Of a stretch of DNA of 64,000 bases, positions 36,586 through 47,489 are shown piece after piece. The stretch lies in contig NC_059301.1 in NCBI RefSeq assembly GCF_017591435.1, positions 28,732,112 through 28,796,111 on the forward strand, in the 5' to 3' direction. Made by a program: the position numbers and the translations under genes. Source of the stretch: Portunus trituberculatus (taxonomy: Eukaryota; Arthropoda; Malacostraca; Decapoda; Portunidae). The stretch's first letter is position 1; the number at the start of each line of letters is the position of its first letter. The notes beneath the pieces were generated by a model. It searched no databases and was not told where the DNA came from. It saw nothing but the letters and a program-made list of their open reading frames with translations.

Positions 36586-36618
36586 AAGCCCAGGCCCTGT
36601 AAAACTACAACTAGGTAA

Positions 36619-36634
36619 ATACACACACACACAC
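36619..36634. repeat. Short (CA)n joining E7 and E8
   Basis: Eight CA units between the end of E7 and the truncated start of E8. Confidence 0.9.
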
Positions 36635-37290
36635 AAAGAAAAAGGACTTGGGAGTGATGATGGAAGAAAACAATCAACCGGTAAGCCATATTGATAGAAT
36701 TTTCAGAGAGACATATAATTTGCTAAGGAATATTGGAGTAGCATTTCACTACATGGACAAAGAAATGATGAAGAAACTGATAAGTAGTACTACTATAATA
36801 AGACCCAGATTGGGATATGCAGGAGTTGTGTGGACCCCCCATAAAAAGAAACACATAAGGAAATTGGAGACTACAAAAAATGGCTACAAGAATGGTTCCA
36901 GAAGTTAAAGGAATGACATATGAGGAGAGACTAAAAGCTATGGATCTACCAAACCTGGAACAGAGAAGAAAGAGAGGGGATCTGATACAAGTTTATAAAT
37001 TGATTAATGGAATGGATCAAGTGGATAATGAGAAACTGATCCTGAGAGAAGAATATGACATTTGAAGCACAAGATTGCATAGTAAGAAACTGAGGAAGGG
37101 AAGATGTCTGAGAGATGTTAAAAAATATAGTTTCCCGCAAAGATGTGTTGAGACTTGGAACAGTTTGAGTGAGGAAGTGGTGTCAGCTACGAGTGTGCAT
37201 AGTTTTAAAGAAAAATTGGATAAGTGTAGATATGGAGATGGGGCCACACGAGCATAAAGCCCAGGCCCTGTAAAACTACAACTAGGTAAA
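36635..37290 (+). mobile_element. LINE-A copy E8, 3' fragment
   Basis: This starts at KEKDLGVMMEENNQPVSHID, runs through the C-terminal RT domain (FHYMDKEMMKKLISS, YEERLKAMDLPNLEQRRKRG, VKKYSFPQRCVETWNSLSEE) and ends ACTAGGTAAATACACAC. It belongs to the E4/E6/E7 subfamily. Confidence 0.9.
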
Positions 37291-37300
37291 TACACACACC

Positions 37301-38385
37301 TATGCATAATAGAACACATAGGTGGAATACAGGGAAATATCTTAAAGTGGATGAAAGACTACTTAACATATAGGGAAATGAGTACAATGATACGAGATAG
37401 GTATCCAATCAAGCTGGAACACAGTTACCAGTGGAGTACCACAGGGTTTGGTGCTGGCACCAATTATGTTTCAAGTATAGTTCAAAGATATACAAGTGGG
37501 TTTGAGTAGCTATACAAATTTATTTGCAGATGGTACAAAGCTTTTGAGAGTAATAAGGAACATGAAAGACTGTAGCTATGGATTTGCAGAAAGATATTGA
37601 CAAGATTTTGAAGCTGGAGCCAAAAGTGGAAATTAGAATTTAATACCAGGAAGTGCCATGTATATAATGGAAATGGGTAAAAGTAATTGAAGGCCTAAAT
37701 GGGGAATATAAAACAGGAGATGAGATTATAATCTAAAGGAGTGAAGAGAAAGACTTGGAAGTGATTATACAAGACACCCTGACTCCAAAAAGACAAATCA
37801 ATGGGCTATTTGCATCAACATACAAAACACTAACTAATATCAGGGTGGCATTCAATTACATGGAAAAGAGTATGATGAAAAAGATCATAACCACTATGAT
37901 AAGACCTAGACTGGAATATGTAGCAGTGGTGTGGTCACCAAACAGGCAGAAGAACATCAAGACGCAAGAAAGAATCCACATGACTGCTACAAAGATGATC
38001 CCAGAATTCTATAAGGGATCTTCCCTATGAAGAAAGAATGAATTAAATGGAATTACAAACCAAGAAGGATAGACGGGAAAGAGGGGATCTAATAATGATG
38101 TATAAGTTAGTAAACTTTATGGAAAAGATCAATAGAGAAGACCTGGTAACACTGATGGAGGATGGAGATACACAAACAAGAAGACATTCCAAGTTCATGA
38201 AGATTTAGTGTCTGAGGTACATTAAGAAGTTCAGTTTTCCACATCATCTGAAATGGATTAAATGATGAGATTGTAACAGCAGAAAGTGTGCATAAATTTA
38301 AGGAAAAGTTTGATAAATGTAAATATGGAGACAGGTCACTATGAGCCTGGTGCGAACCCTGTAACATACAACTAGGTAAATACAC
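37301..38385 (+). mobile_element. LINE-A-related copy E9, older 3' fragment
   Basis: This begins in the RT (GGIQGNILKWMKDYLTYREM), has TSGVPQG-like codons near 37425 and a catalytic site decayed to LFADGTKLL (FADG). The C-terminal domain includes LGVII-like, VAFNYMEKSMMKKIITTMI and EYVAVVWSPN blocks. It ends AACTAGGTAAATACACACG. It is closest to E2b. Confidence 0.85.
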
Positions 38386-38394
38386 ACGCACATT

Positions 38395-38465
38395 AGACTT
38401 TAGTTTCTTTTAAGACCAAACTTCTTTGCAGGTACCATGGTATAATCCACACCCAGTCATACACA
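38395..38465 (+). repeat. Dispersed repeat R1, copy 2
   Basis: This aligns with 10807-10877, sharing TTTTAAGACCAAAC and ACCATGGTATAAT. It lies between E9's tail and E10 and breaks the otherwise continuous CA-joined chain. Confidence 0.55.
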
Positions 38466-38484
38466 TTATTTTAATCTTGCTTTC

Positions 38485-38950
38485 ATGGTCACCACATATG
38501 CACAAAGGGATATCAGGAAACTAGAAAGAATCCAAAGGACAGCTACAAAGATGGTGCCAGAAATAAAAAGACTTTTCCTAGGAAGAAAGACTGAAGGATA
38601 GGGAACTACCAACTTTGAAGGATAGATGGGAGAGAGGAGATTTAATAATAATGTATAAGATAATGAACTGTATTGAAAAGATAAGACAGACAAGAACTGG
38701 TATTACTGACTGGAGATGGAGATAGATGGACAAGAGGACACTGTAAGAAGATCATGAAAAGTCAATGTTTGAGGCACATTAAAAAGTTTTGTTTTCCACA
38801 TAGGACAGTGAACACCTGGAAGGGCTTGAGTGAAGAGATTGTAACAGCAGAAAGTGTGCATATATTTAAGGAAAAGTTGGATAAAATCAGATATGGAGAG
38901 AGAAAGATCACTATGAGGTCTGTTTGAACCCTATAATATACAACTAGGTA
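38485..38950 (+). mobile_element. LINE-A-related copy E10, short 3' fragment
   Basis: Codons include IRKLERIQRTATKMVPE and the usual late block, then the end CAACTAGGTAAATACACACA. It is 5'-truncated and not preceded by (CA)n. Confidence 0.82.
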
Positions 38951-38961
38951 AATACACACAA

Positions 38962-39058
38962 ACAGTTGGATAAAAAGTATGGAGATGGGACAGTATGAGC
39001 TTAGCTCCCCTCCTGGATATCACAACTATGTAAATACACCCACACACACACACATATA
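38962..39058 (+). mobile_element. LINE-A-related copy E11, about 90-bp 3' stub
   Basis: Only the last codons and 3' UTR remain (GGAGATGGGACAGTATGAGC), ending AACTATGTAAATACACCCAC plus (CA)n. It directly follows the tail of E10. Confidence 0.75.
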
Positions 39059-39059
39059 T

Positions 39060-40512
39060 GTGTATTACTTAATAGAGATCCTTAGTGTTTACCACAATGT
39101 AATGCATTCTGCTTTGGGCCATTTATGGAAATACAAAGAATTAGATAAATCTTTAACCATGAGAGCCCACAATCTAGGTATTATTGAACTCCTTAATATG
39201 AAAAACAGTTCAAGCATCTTAGATAATAAAGTCCTAAGATAATTTTTTTTTTTACTTTTGAACTTTTAGTCCCTACAGTTCTTGACACTGTAAGAACTAG
39301 AAGTTCAAAGGAATGTCCAGCTGCAAGTACAAGCCAGTGACATTAAGGTGTCAAACAAAAAGCTGGATGAATTAGGACAACTTGGATTTAAACATGAACT
39401 CTGTCAAACTTGGTGCACTAGGAATAAACTTGACATTCACTTATTGTATGATATAACTATATGAAGATAACAAGAAGTTATAAATATCACAAATGTTGCA
39501 CAACATTTGTTAAAAATATGTGACTTGATAAAACCAATATATCTGCTATTGTAATATAGACTAAATAAAAGTAGAATTTAACTGGCCATTAAAATCCTAC
39601 ACAAATCTAATTTGATAATAAAATTGTTAAAATCATGACTGAATTTCAAATACCTGATTGTATTCTCTATAAATATTGGGACTAATTTTATGTAACTTTT
39701 ATTATGGAGTTTCTATTGTCAACAAGGAATGTAGCTTAAGTTTCTCAAGACAGTACAGTACTATACAACAATATCTATTATCAAGCTTTCAGTGCCCTAA
39801 ACATCAACTGAAACTTGAAATACATGTCTATATGTATATCCAACTATATTCACTGCTAGAGATATACTGTAGTATAGATAACAATGCAATTCATGAGAGT
39901 GATGGACTGGCTTCCCCTTCCATATTTCAAATGTGTAAAGGAATCTGAACTGGTGTTTTCTAGTGTGTAGTGTTTGCTCTGGAGACCTTACATTATTTCC
40001 CCCTGTTGAAGGCATAAAGTGTGAAATGTAGTACAGTTATGTAAGGAAGATAGAAATTTAGTGGCTTGTTGAAGAAAAAAAAAAAAATTTTGGTTCACTT
40101 TGTTAATATGTCATAGGTCTCAAATGGCTTTAGGTAAAATTGTGAATTTAATAGTAGATTTCACCTTTGTGCTAAGTGAAGATTGTGTGTGCTGTACTCA
40201 ATTACCTAAACTATGTGCATTCTTTACTGAGTGAACCATACATACCATGCATGCACTTGTCTACCTACATAAAACACATTACAGTACCTGCAGATTGACT
40301 TGGTATGTGTACCAACTGTTCATGTGATATGATAAGAGTTTAAGTTAACCAAGTCAACTGAACACTTGGTAAACTTTGAATACTTGATAATCTTTTGAGT
40401 GACCACAATTCAGTGAAACTTCTAAAACCTACTACCTATCATAGTAAGTTATAGGATACTCTCTCTCTCTCTCTCTCTCTGCATTGATTTACTCATGTAT
40501 GGGTTAAGTGAA
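39060..40512. other. Intronic DNA, unassigned
   Basis: AT-rich unique-looking sequence; a poly-T run at 39243-39252 and a short (CT) run at 40459-40480. No gene or known element is recognised. Confidence 0.55.
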
Positions 40513-41423
40513 TTTGGGAACAGTGGTGTGGGCTGACCTGGGCATCCGAGGCTTTAGCCCCGGATGTTTTTTCTTTAACCCCAGATAATTCAACTTCAGA
40601 AGAAATATAACAACTGTACATCAACGAGCAACTAAAGAGTAAAGAAGTTGTAGTTTCCCATTTTCAGTAAATGCAACACAGGATGATGCCTCGATGCCAA
40701 GACCAATCAGACAGATTGGTTGAGTGAAGCGTCTGTGTTTTATTGGCTGATGTGTTTGTGTGCTGATCCTGGATTCAGCCAAAGATGGTGATAAGTTAAA
40801 AGTTTAGAAATTTGACAATCACAAAACAATGGACATATAGAGGTGTTTCAAGAAAAATGACTTTGTTGAGGCTGAAGTCTCTGAGGAGCTGCTAACAAAA
40901 ACAGGTAAATGAATAATTCAAATTCTGTTTATGCCTTCAAAATTACGTGAAAAAAACATGTAGCATTATGGGGGGCAGGTGTGCCAGCGGGGCTGCGGGG
41001 ACAGCTCTACCCAGTGATAGCTAGATGCTTTTATGGCGGGCTGAAAAATCCACAAAGGCTAGGTACAGCTGATGTCTTTTCCACACATAAATTTGATATT
41101 TTTCTCATAAGTTATCAAATACATGGCATACAACTACATAACTGTTGCATGTCCTTCCAACATTGTTGTGTTGAAGTATGCCCCTTTTCTTTTTATTTTT
41201 TTGCTTTTATCCTTTTATTATCTATACATGCATCATCCTGTTTCTATCAATATAATATAATTTGATTTTGACACATTTTGAAGTCACAACACGGCTAAAA
41301 AAAGAACAGAAGTACTGTAGAGTTGTTTTTTTTTTCCAGGGAAGGATCCCCTAGATTTCCCTATAAGAGTCTGGGCTCAGCCCCCCAATGTTTTCAGTCC
41401 CAAGAAACACCCCTGTTTGGGAA
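40513..41423 (+). mobile_element. hAT-like DNA transposon remnant (40521-41415) with target duplication
   Basis: The direct repeat TTTGGGAA flanks the element (40513-40520 and 41416-41423), the 8-bp length expected for hAT insertion. The termini CAGTGGTGT (start) and ACACCCCTG (end) are inverted repeats with one mismatch. Within it, codons at 40829 read MDI, a stop, then RCFKKNDFVEAE, resembling the N-terminus of ZMYM1/hAT-type transposase ORFs. The body is only 895 bp, so it is internally deleted and non-autonomous. Confidence 0.72.
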
Positions 41424-41756
41424 GTACTTACTGTGGTTTTAGGATAGGAATCAGAGGTGTTTACATGGTAGGAGTAGCCTTGTCTTGTCAGGTGATTTCA
41501 GGAGTGTCCAAATGGTATTCCCACTTTTGGTAAATCTCCTAGTTAACTGGGGCACTATGGAGTTTTCTTTTAAATTCTACTCATGGTGAGTATAGGTAGA
41601 TGGAATAACCTTGTAGTGACTTTAGAACAAATATGGGGATTACTATCTAGTTCTAATTTTGAGACACTGAAATGTCTCAGCTGAAGCAGAAGCAGGGACT
41701 GGTTGTTAGGTTGCTTACAAAAAAGTCTTCCCCATTGAACCCTATCAGATTTTGTG
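41424..41756. other. Intronic DNA, unassigned
   Basis: No recognisable gene, RNA or element. Confidence 0.5.
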
Positions 41757-41803
41757 TGTGTGTATTCACCTAGTTGTATTCACCTAGTTGTAATTTTACA
41801 GGG
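41757..41803 (-). mobile_element. LINE-A 3' end stub, about 45 bp
   Basis: TATTCACCTAGTTG occurs twice in a row before TAATTTTACAGGGC, which is the reverse complement of the LINE-A 3' terminus. GT repeats lie on both sides. Only the last bases of an extremely truncated insertion remain. Confidence 0.72.
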
Positions 41804-42000
<197 letters not shown>

Positions 42001-42074
42001 TCTTTTTTCACACGATTTAATAATCTAATACAAATGAAACGCATGAATATATGTTTGTGACATTATTTACTTAC

Positions 42075-42281
42075 GAATATCGACTGGTAGATTCGACCGA
42101 AGAAGACGACGGGAACTCTCAGTCCTATTTCCGGGGAGGAGACTTCATCCTCGTCTGGCAGGGGCGAGTCACCGGCGTTCTCCCCAAAGCGATAAAAATA
42201 TGATTTGGGTACCGAGTGAGAGGGCGCCGCCAGGAGCAAGGCCAACAGGACTAACGGTAAGAGGTAGGCGGGGACCTCCAT
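42075..42281 (-). CDS. Nidogen-like protein, exon 1 (signal peptide, pre-NIDO segment)
   Basis: Starting at the ATG at 42281, 69 codons read without interruption to a consensus donor, ATATTC|GTAAGT (42075|42074). Residues 1 to about 23 are a classic signal peptide, with the hydrophobic core LLPLVLLALLLAAP. Then YFYRFGENAGDSPLPDEDE and SSPEIGLRVPVVFFGRIYQ match the nidogen N-terminal pattern of acidic GD-x-L-x-DxD, S/PEI and FFG. The last codons QSIF join the VNSNGF of exon 2 in phase 0, recreating a continuous nidogen-like IF-VNSNGFVSF stretch. The product would be a secreted basement-membrane linker. High certainty for a NIDO-family secreted protein, somewhat less for nidogen proper. Confidence 0.92.
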
Positions 42282-42720
42282 GTTTTAGTAAACACTTATT
42301 TGCTCACTAATTCTGGGCTGAGATAAGTTTCTTGTTCTTCATAAAGTTATGTCAGCATGATCTTTGTGTTTCCACTGCAATGTTTTGTTTTTGTTTCTAC
42401 GGAGACACTGAATGATTTGTATTATGATCAACTCAAGACACACTACACCACGTGATACACGAAATGGAACCGGTGAATGATCCTCTCCAGTAAGGCTCCT
42501 TACATGAATCAATTCTTGAACTATTCTTTGGTACCGTCGTACATACTGAGCTGAACCACAGCAGAGCCCAAGGAATATACAGAATCCTTGGCAGAGCCGC
42601 ACCTAAGCTTCCCAGTCCGCGGCGCGTGGGAGGCCCCAATGAGTGACTATTTACACTGCCCCGATCTGCCTCCTCCTCTCTCTGCCTCCCCTCTTCCTCC
42701 TCTTGAGAGCTTCCTGATAA
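42282..42720 (-). promoter_or_regulatory. Nidogen 5' UTR and candidate core promoter
   Basis: This flank is more GC- and CpG-rich than its surroundings near 42590-42640 (GCGGCGCG area). On the minus strand an ATTGG (inverted CCAAT) lies at about 42636-42640. A CTCAGTATG initiator-like sequence is at about 42541-42549, 260 bases before the ATG. No clear TATA box is placed correctly. The start site is inferred, not shown. Confidence 0.4.
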
Positions 42721-44372
42721 TTTTAGATAAGATGGCTGAGAATACTTGTTCCCCGCACCCTCGACTCGGTGTTCTACTACTGGTGCCAGATGCTGATATA
42801 GGGTCGTCTTACTAGCTGGTACTTATCTATTTATTATCTATTTGTTTTTTAGTTAGTTTGTTTATCCAATAATTAATTTTCCACATACCATTTGATGTGA
42901 AATTACTGATATTCTTTTAAGTTTTCTCTATAGTTCTATACATGAAAACCACTTCGTTTTTTGCTTGTCGTTGTCTTATAAGGAATATCAGTTCACCCCT
43001 CCATTCAACCTTGGCCAAACCCAGTGATGCCGAGGCCTGTCATCGTCATCAGGAACAAGGCATAAGAGGGCATCACCCACGCATATGACGAAGTAATGAG
43101 GATTCCATCCACACTGCCGCTCTCCAGTACAGGCTACACTATTCACAACTTCAAACATCGCAAACAGCGACATTCACCTTCCCAAGCCATTGATGTTACA
43201 CCTATAATTCGTCTCATTAGTTAGCTTTATATGTTCCTCACCTGTCCTCGCACGCCAGGCACAACTCCCGTGCATTTTTAACACCAGAATCAAATATATC
43301 AATTTCTCTCCATAAGCAACTGGCTTATGTCAGCTACGTGATCTCAGATAATATCAATAGGCCTCTCAAAATTATAGAACTTTACGTCAAACTACGTTAC
43401 GTTTACATGTGTCCACCTAGCTACGCGGGATTATGTGAGCATGCGATCACTTAACACACGTGCATGTATCTCGGTCACTCCGCCTATCTCATCAAGCACT
43501 GTGACTGTTTCTTCACACATTTATGTGACTTGATTTAAAACCGGCGGTAAAGTGCACGAAATATCACACAACTCATGTTTCTATTACTCTGTAAGGTAAC
43601 ATTAATCACATGATGTTCACAAACCAACAACCAGCGTTACAGCGGTAATTCTTTGCCATTGGATACGGGATGAGCGACTATCACAATGAAGAGGAGCGGC
43701 ACCTTATTCCACAGACCGCACAACCGCCAGAGCGTCACTGCCAGTCAGTGGCAGTGCCACCCAACTGTAGGGGTGCTGGCTGTGGCTGCCAGCCGCCAGA
43801 AGGTGCCACAGGTCAGCAGCTGTTGTGCCGCGCGCCACGGAGTTGCATCCTGTCACTCCCTCCTTAGCTTTAAGAATGATTTTCATATGAAGCAAATGCA
43901 TCTGTGGATTCTATTATCGACTGCTGTTGAACTTATTTTATGAATTACTATAACTTTCTTAGACTTCTGTGGTAAAAAAATCTTCGCAGTTTCCAGTAAT
44001 AATCAGATTATTATTGGCTGGCTATGGAACTGGTAAGCTGATTCACGGATAGTAGTGCCTGAAATAGATATAACTTGAACATTTTGTGCTATAATTCCTT
44101 CTGTAAGCGAGTTCTGATACAGGATGCGTAGAGAACGGTGATCAGAGAACTACTTACTTTTAACAAGTTTGTAAATGAAATAGTCTGAGACTGAACCACG
44201 TTACTTCTACGGCTGCACTGCTACAATGAAGGTCCTCACTATTTATTTGATCGAGAGAGTAGCTTCATTAGATGCAGAAACAAGCTTTAGTCATAACGCC
44301 GTACCTCTCCCCTCCCCCTGCCCCACATATATATATATATAAAAAAAAAAAAAAAAAAAAAAAAAACGCGGG
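42721..44372. other. Upstream intergenic DNA, mostly unassigned
   Basis: This contains an isolated 61-codon minus-strand frame (42988-43173) with four cysteines and several tryptophans, and a GC-richer block at 43680-43870. An A run lies at 44341-44366. None shows recognised domains or convincing splice sites. Confidence 0.45.
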
Positions 44373-44663
44373 CGCGTGTATATTCCTATTCAAGGTTGCC
44401 TACTGGTCATCCAGCCAGCCTTCCCCATCACGGAGCGAGCTCAGAGCTCATAGACTGGTCATCGGGGTAGGACTGAGACCACACCACACTCCACACACAC
44501 AGGGAAAGTGAGGCCACAACCCCTCGAATTACATCCCGTAACTACTTTCTGCTAGGTGAACAAGAGCTACACATTAAGAGGCTCACCCAGTTGCCTTATC
44601 GTGCCCGGGACTCGAACCCGGGCCATCTCGGTTGTGAGCTGAGAGTGGTACTACAATACGCCG
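44373..44663 (-). mobile_element. tRNA-SINE (type 1b)
   Basis: Read on the minus strand: a worn head with GTGGTA...GTACCACT features and the B-box GGGTTCGAGTCCCGGGC, then a body containing TGTAGCTCTTGTTCACC and GGGATGTAATTCGAGGG, ending near GGTTGCCTACTGG (plus-strand reading). It aligns with the copies at 47490 and 58524. The 5' flank runs into GTGTGTGAATGAATG. Confidence 0.82.
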
Positions 44664-44667
44664 TGTG

Positions 44668-44702
44668 TGAATGAATGAATGAATGAATGAATGAAAGAAT
44701 GA
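44668..44702. repeat. (GAAT)n microsatellite
   Basis: About eight GAAT units next to the SINE head. Confidence 0.85.
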
Positions 44703-45024
44703 ATTTATTTAGTAGCTCAGACTTTATAAAAAGTCTGGAGCACAGCACCGATTTACATTTCAAATATAACAAAGAAAGAATTACCCCACCCATTCAGTAC
44801 TTATCTAAACATATTCAATACTAACTTAAAAAAAAACAGAGACAGATTTTGAAGAACCTTTACATTTGTGCTTTGCATCAACAGAATATATTTAAAGTAA
44901 GTTAGCCTATACGTAAAATACTCTGACAAATACGTATCCCTTAATCTCACGATGTCCCTATTGGTGCAGTCAAAGAGAACATGGTATTCATCACCAACAA
45001 CACCCACATGTGTGTATGTGTGTG
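44703..45024. other. Unassigned DNA between SINEs
   Basis: AT-rich with no open frame of note. Confidence 0.5.
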
Positions 45025-45318
45025 TTTCACTGTTTGATCTGCTGCAGTCTCTAACAAGACATCCAGACGTTACCCTACGGAACGAGCTCAGAGCTCATTA
45101 TTTCCGATCTTCGGATAGGCCTGAGACCAGGCACACACCACACACCGGGACAACAAGGTCACAACTCCTCGATTTACATCCCGTACCTACTCATTGCTAG
45201 GTGAACAGGGGCTACACGTGAAAGGAGACACACCCAAATATCTCCACCCGGCCGGGGAATCGAACCCCGGTCATCTGGCTTGTGAAGCCAGCGCTCTAAC
45301 CACTGAGCAACCGGGCCG
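45025..45318 (-). mobile_element. tRNA-SINE (type 1a) with well-preserved tRNA head
   Basis: The head (45318-45247, minus strand) folds as a full cloverleaf: D stem GCTC/GAGC, anticodon stem CTGGC/GCCAG around TTCACAA (CAC), and T arm with GGTTCGATTCC. The body and the end TCAAACAGTGAAACACAC match the copy at 47188. (GT)n lies on both sides. I read it as SINE-derived rather than a working tRNA gene because the same head precedes the same body elsewhere. Confidence 0.87.
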
Positions 45319-45340
45319 TGTGTGTGTGTGTGTGTGTGTG
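45319..45340. repeat. (GT)n tract 5' of SINE
   Basis: Short GT run flanking the SINE at its 5' side. Confidence 0.8.
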
Positions 45341-46240
45341 TATAACGTGAAATAAATTATAAGACAAGATGGTATTTAATTTATAATGAAGTGTAACACT
45401 AATGGGAATGATATAAACTAAACAATGATCACCGCAGATCCACTGCATACTAATAAACATACTCATTCTTTCATTAAGTTACAGTTAATGCAGTCAATGC
45501 CGTGTAGAACATTGACCACAACTTGGTAATAAATAAAGTCCCCAAGTAGAACAGTAAGGAAGGATGGAGGATCACACAGGAAGGGGGCAGGAAAGCGGGG
45601 AGCGTGCGCGGCGGCCAAGAGTATGTCAAGCCAGCCTCGTGGCGGAAGAGTGCGGCAGTCGTGTCCTCTCAGGAGGTAACGTTGGCTGTTGTGTCGCGTC
45701 TCTGGCCTCAACCACTACTTTGTCGCTCCCCAGTACTCTGAGCGCAAAGAATTAAGTTTGTGAAGGAGGAGCAAGTGGGCGACGCTACAACTGGGGACAA
45801 CTGGAGAACTGTCACGACCAGCACCACCAGGTAAATAAACATAATACTGTAGCATATCGTATTAGGTACAATTGGAAAGAACAGTGAATACATTTCAACT
45901 TATCATGGCTCTTGTTGCCATTTAGGTCCGACCAAGTTTTTTTTTCTAAGGAAATATATCAACAAAAGATGCAAATATCAATAAAGTACCCATAACATTA
46001 TGAGTAGTTCTTGTCTACCTGTTTACATGACATCCACCTATGATCAAACAGGTGGCAATTAGTGCTCTTTCTTTTATATCCATGTCACTGTTCCTTGCTT
46101 TCCACATGATTTCTTTATATTGTTACTTCTTTATGAACAAAGATGAAGAATTTAGCAACACTTGCAAAACTATGTTACTGAAAGACATCATAGTCTGACA
46201 ACTCTGAAAGAAATACACGGGAAGCATCTGTCAAGACAAT

Positions 46241-46243
<3 letters not shown>
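45341..46243. other. Unassigned DNA with a CpG-rich block at 45560-45832
   Basis: The block includes GCGTGCGCGGCGGCC and ends in ACCACCAG|GTAAATAA, which looks like a 5' splice site on the plus strand. It could be a non-coding first exon of an unseen gene, but no coding evidence supports this. Confidence 0.35.

Positions 46244-46321
<78 letters not shown>
46244..46321. repeat. (GA)n microsatellite
   Basis: Pure GA run of about 78 bases; a second run of about 41 bases follows at 46427-46467. Confidence 0.95.
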
Positions 46322-46323
<2 letters not shown>

Positions 46324-46424
46324 CCCCATATACTCATACACAAAAATAACTATGCAAGATTATATAAGAATAAATCATGAACATCATTATTGCAATTAAG
46401 TATTGAATTCCACATCGATCTTGA

Positions 46425-46467
<43 letters not shown>

Positions 46468-46470
<3 letters not shown>

Positions 46471-47147
46471 AGGAGCACTATCGAAAAGCTGTAATATATG
46501 TAATGCCACTAATAATCAAACGTCTATAATGATCTCGCTGCAGGTAACATCCATCCTATGAACTCATTATACATTCATTACATTCATTATTGTTACCATA
46601 CGAGGAAAACAGGATAACCTACCTTGCGAAATATACTCTACCATCAAAATGGTAAACATCTGATACGATGCTTATCACTCTATATAAGGGAAGCATCATC
46701 AGGTAACTTATATGCCCCTGATATTGACGCTTAAGAAACATTTTAATACCAAACTTTTCATTAGTGCAAGAGCGTTTTTGTTTGTAAAAAAAACCGTCAC
46801 AAAAAATAATGGAGCTGTCATTATGTAAATCTTTTTTTTTAGCATGTCAAGAACTGACTTCATATAATTATAACGATATGTGAGATTTCGAGAGTTAAAT
46901 GCAGCAGCACAAATCACTCCGCGAGATCAGGTGGTAAAGCGACACATGTATGACAGTGTAGAACAATAGGGACCGTTTGAAAGTAGTGATGAGTGACTCC
47001 TATAAGTTATGCCTGATATGGACAGGACTTGCACTCCCTTACATCATAAATATGTATTTTTCTATACGATTTTAGCTAATGACGAATAATAGAATATCGT
47101 TATATCCGTAATAGAACACTTTACCGCAGTCGCATTAAATAATAGGA
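46468..47147. other. Unassigned intergenic DNA
   Basis: AT-rich with no recognised feature. Confidence 0.5.
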
Positions 47148-47187
47148 TACACACACACACTCTCACACACACACACACACACACACA

Positions 47188-47478
47188 CCCGGTAGCTCAG
47201 TGGTTAGAGCGCTGGCTTCATAAGCCAGAGGACCGGGGTTCGATTCACCGGCCGGGTGGAAATATTTGGGTGTGTCTCCTTTCACGTGTAGCCCCTGTTC
47301 ACTTAGCAGTGAGTAGGTACGGGATGTAAATCGAGAAGTTGTGACCTTGTTGTCCCGGTGTGTGGTGTGTGCCTGGTCTCAGGCCTATCCGAAGATCGGA
47401 AATAATGAGCTCTGAGGTCGTTCCGTAAGGTAACGTCTGGCTGTCTCGTCAGAGACTGCAGCAGATCAAACAGTGAAA
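47188..47478 (+). mobile_element. tRNA-SINE (type 1a), first of a four-SINE chain
   Basis: The head GGTAGCTCAGTGGTTAGAGC, anticodon-like loop TTCATAA (CAT) and B-box GGGGTTCGATTC form a tRNA-like fold. The body runs through GTACGGGATGTAAATCGAG and GAAATAATGAGCTCTGAG to CAGTGAAACACACACAC. It is preceded by (CA)n at 47149-47187. Confidence 0.9.
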
Positions 47479-47489
47479 CACACACACAC

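Larger units (their letters stand above)
32575..36618 (+). mobile_element. LINE-A copy E7, apparently full length
   Basis: This has a leader like that of E6, then ORF1 with a TA microsatellite inside it, endonuclease, RT, C-terminal domain and the end ACTAGGTAAATAC plus (CA)n. At about 4.04 kb it is the best guide to the length of a complete LINE-A. All frames carry single-base breaks. Confidence 0.9.

Noticed and set aside
42588..42815. 75-codon plus-strand frame beginning MAEPHLSFPVRG
   Set aside because: It is antisense to the nidogen 5' flank, Pro/Ser-rich from base composition, and shows no motif.
45247..45318. Well-folded tRNA-like sequence with CAC anticodon
   Set aside because: The same head is followed by the same roughly 220-bp body and CA tail at several loci, so it is a SINE head rather than an independent tRNA gene. 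The loop triplet also varies (CAC, CAT) between copies.
46244..46467. Regularly spaced repeats that might suggest a CRISPR-like array
   Set aside because: These are two plain GA microsatellites. No conserved repeat with unique spacers exists anywhere in the window.
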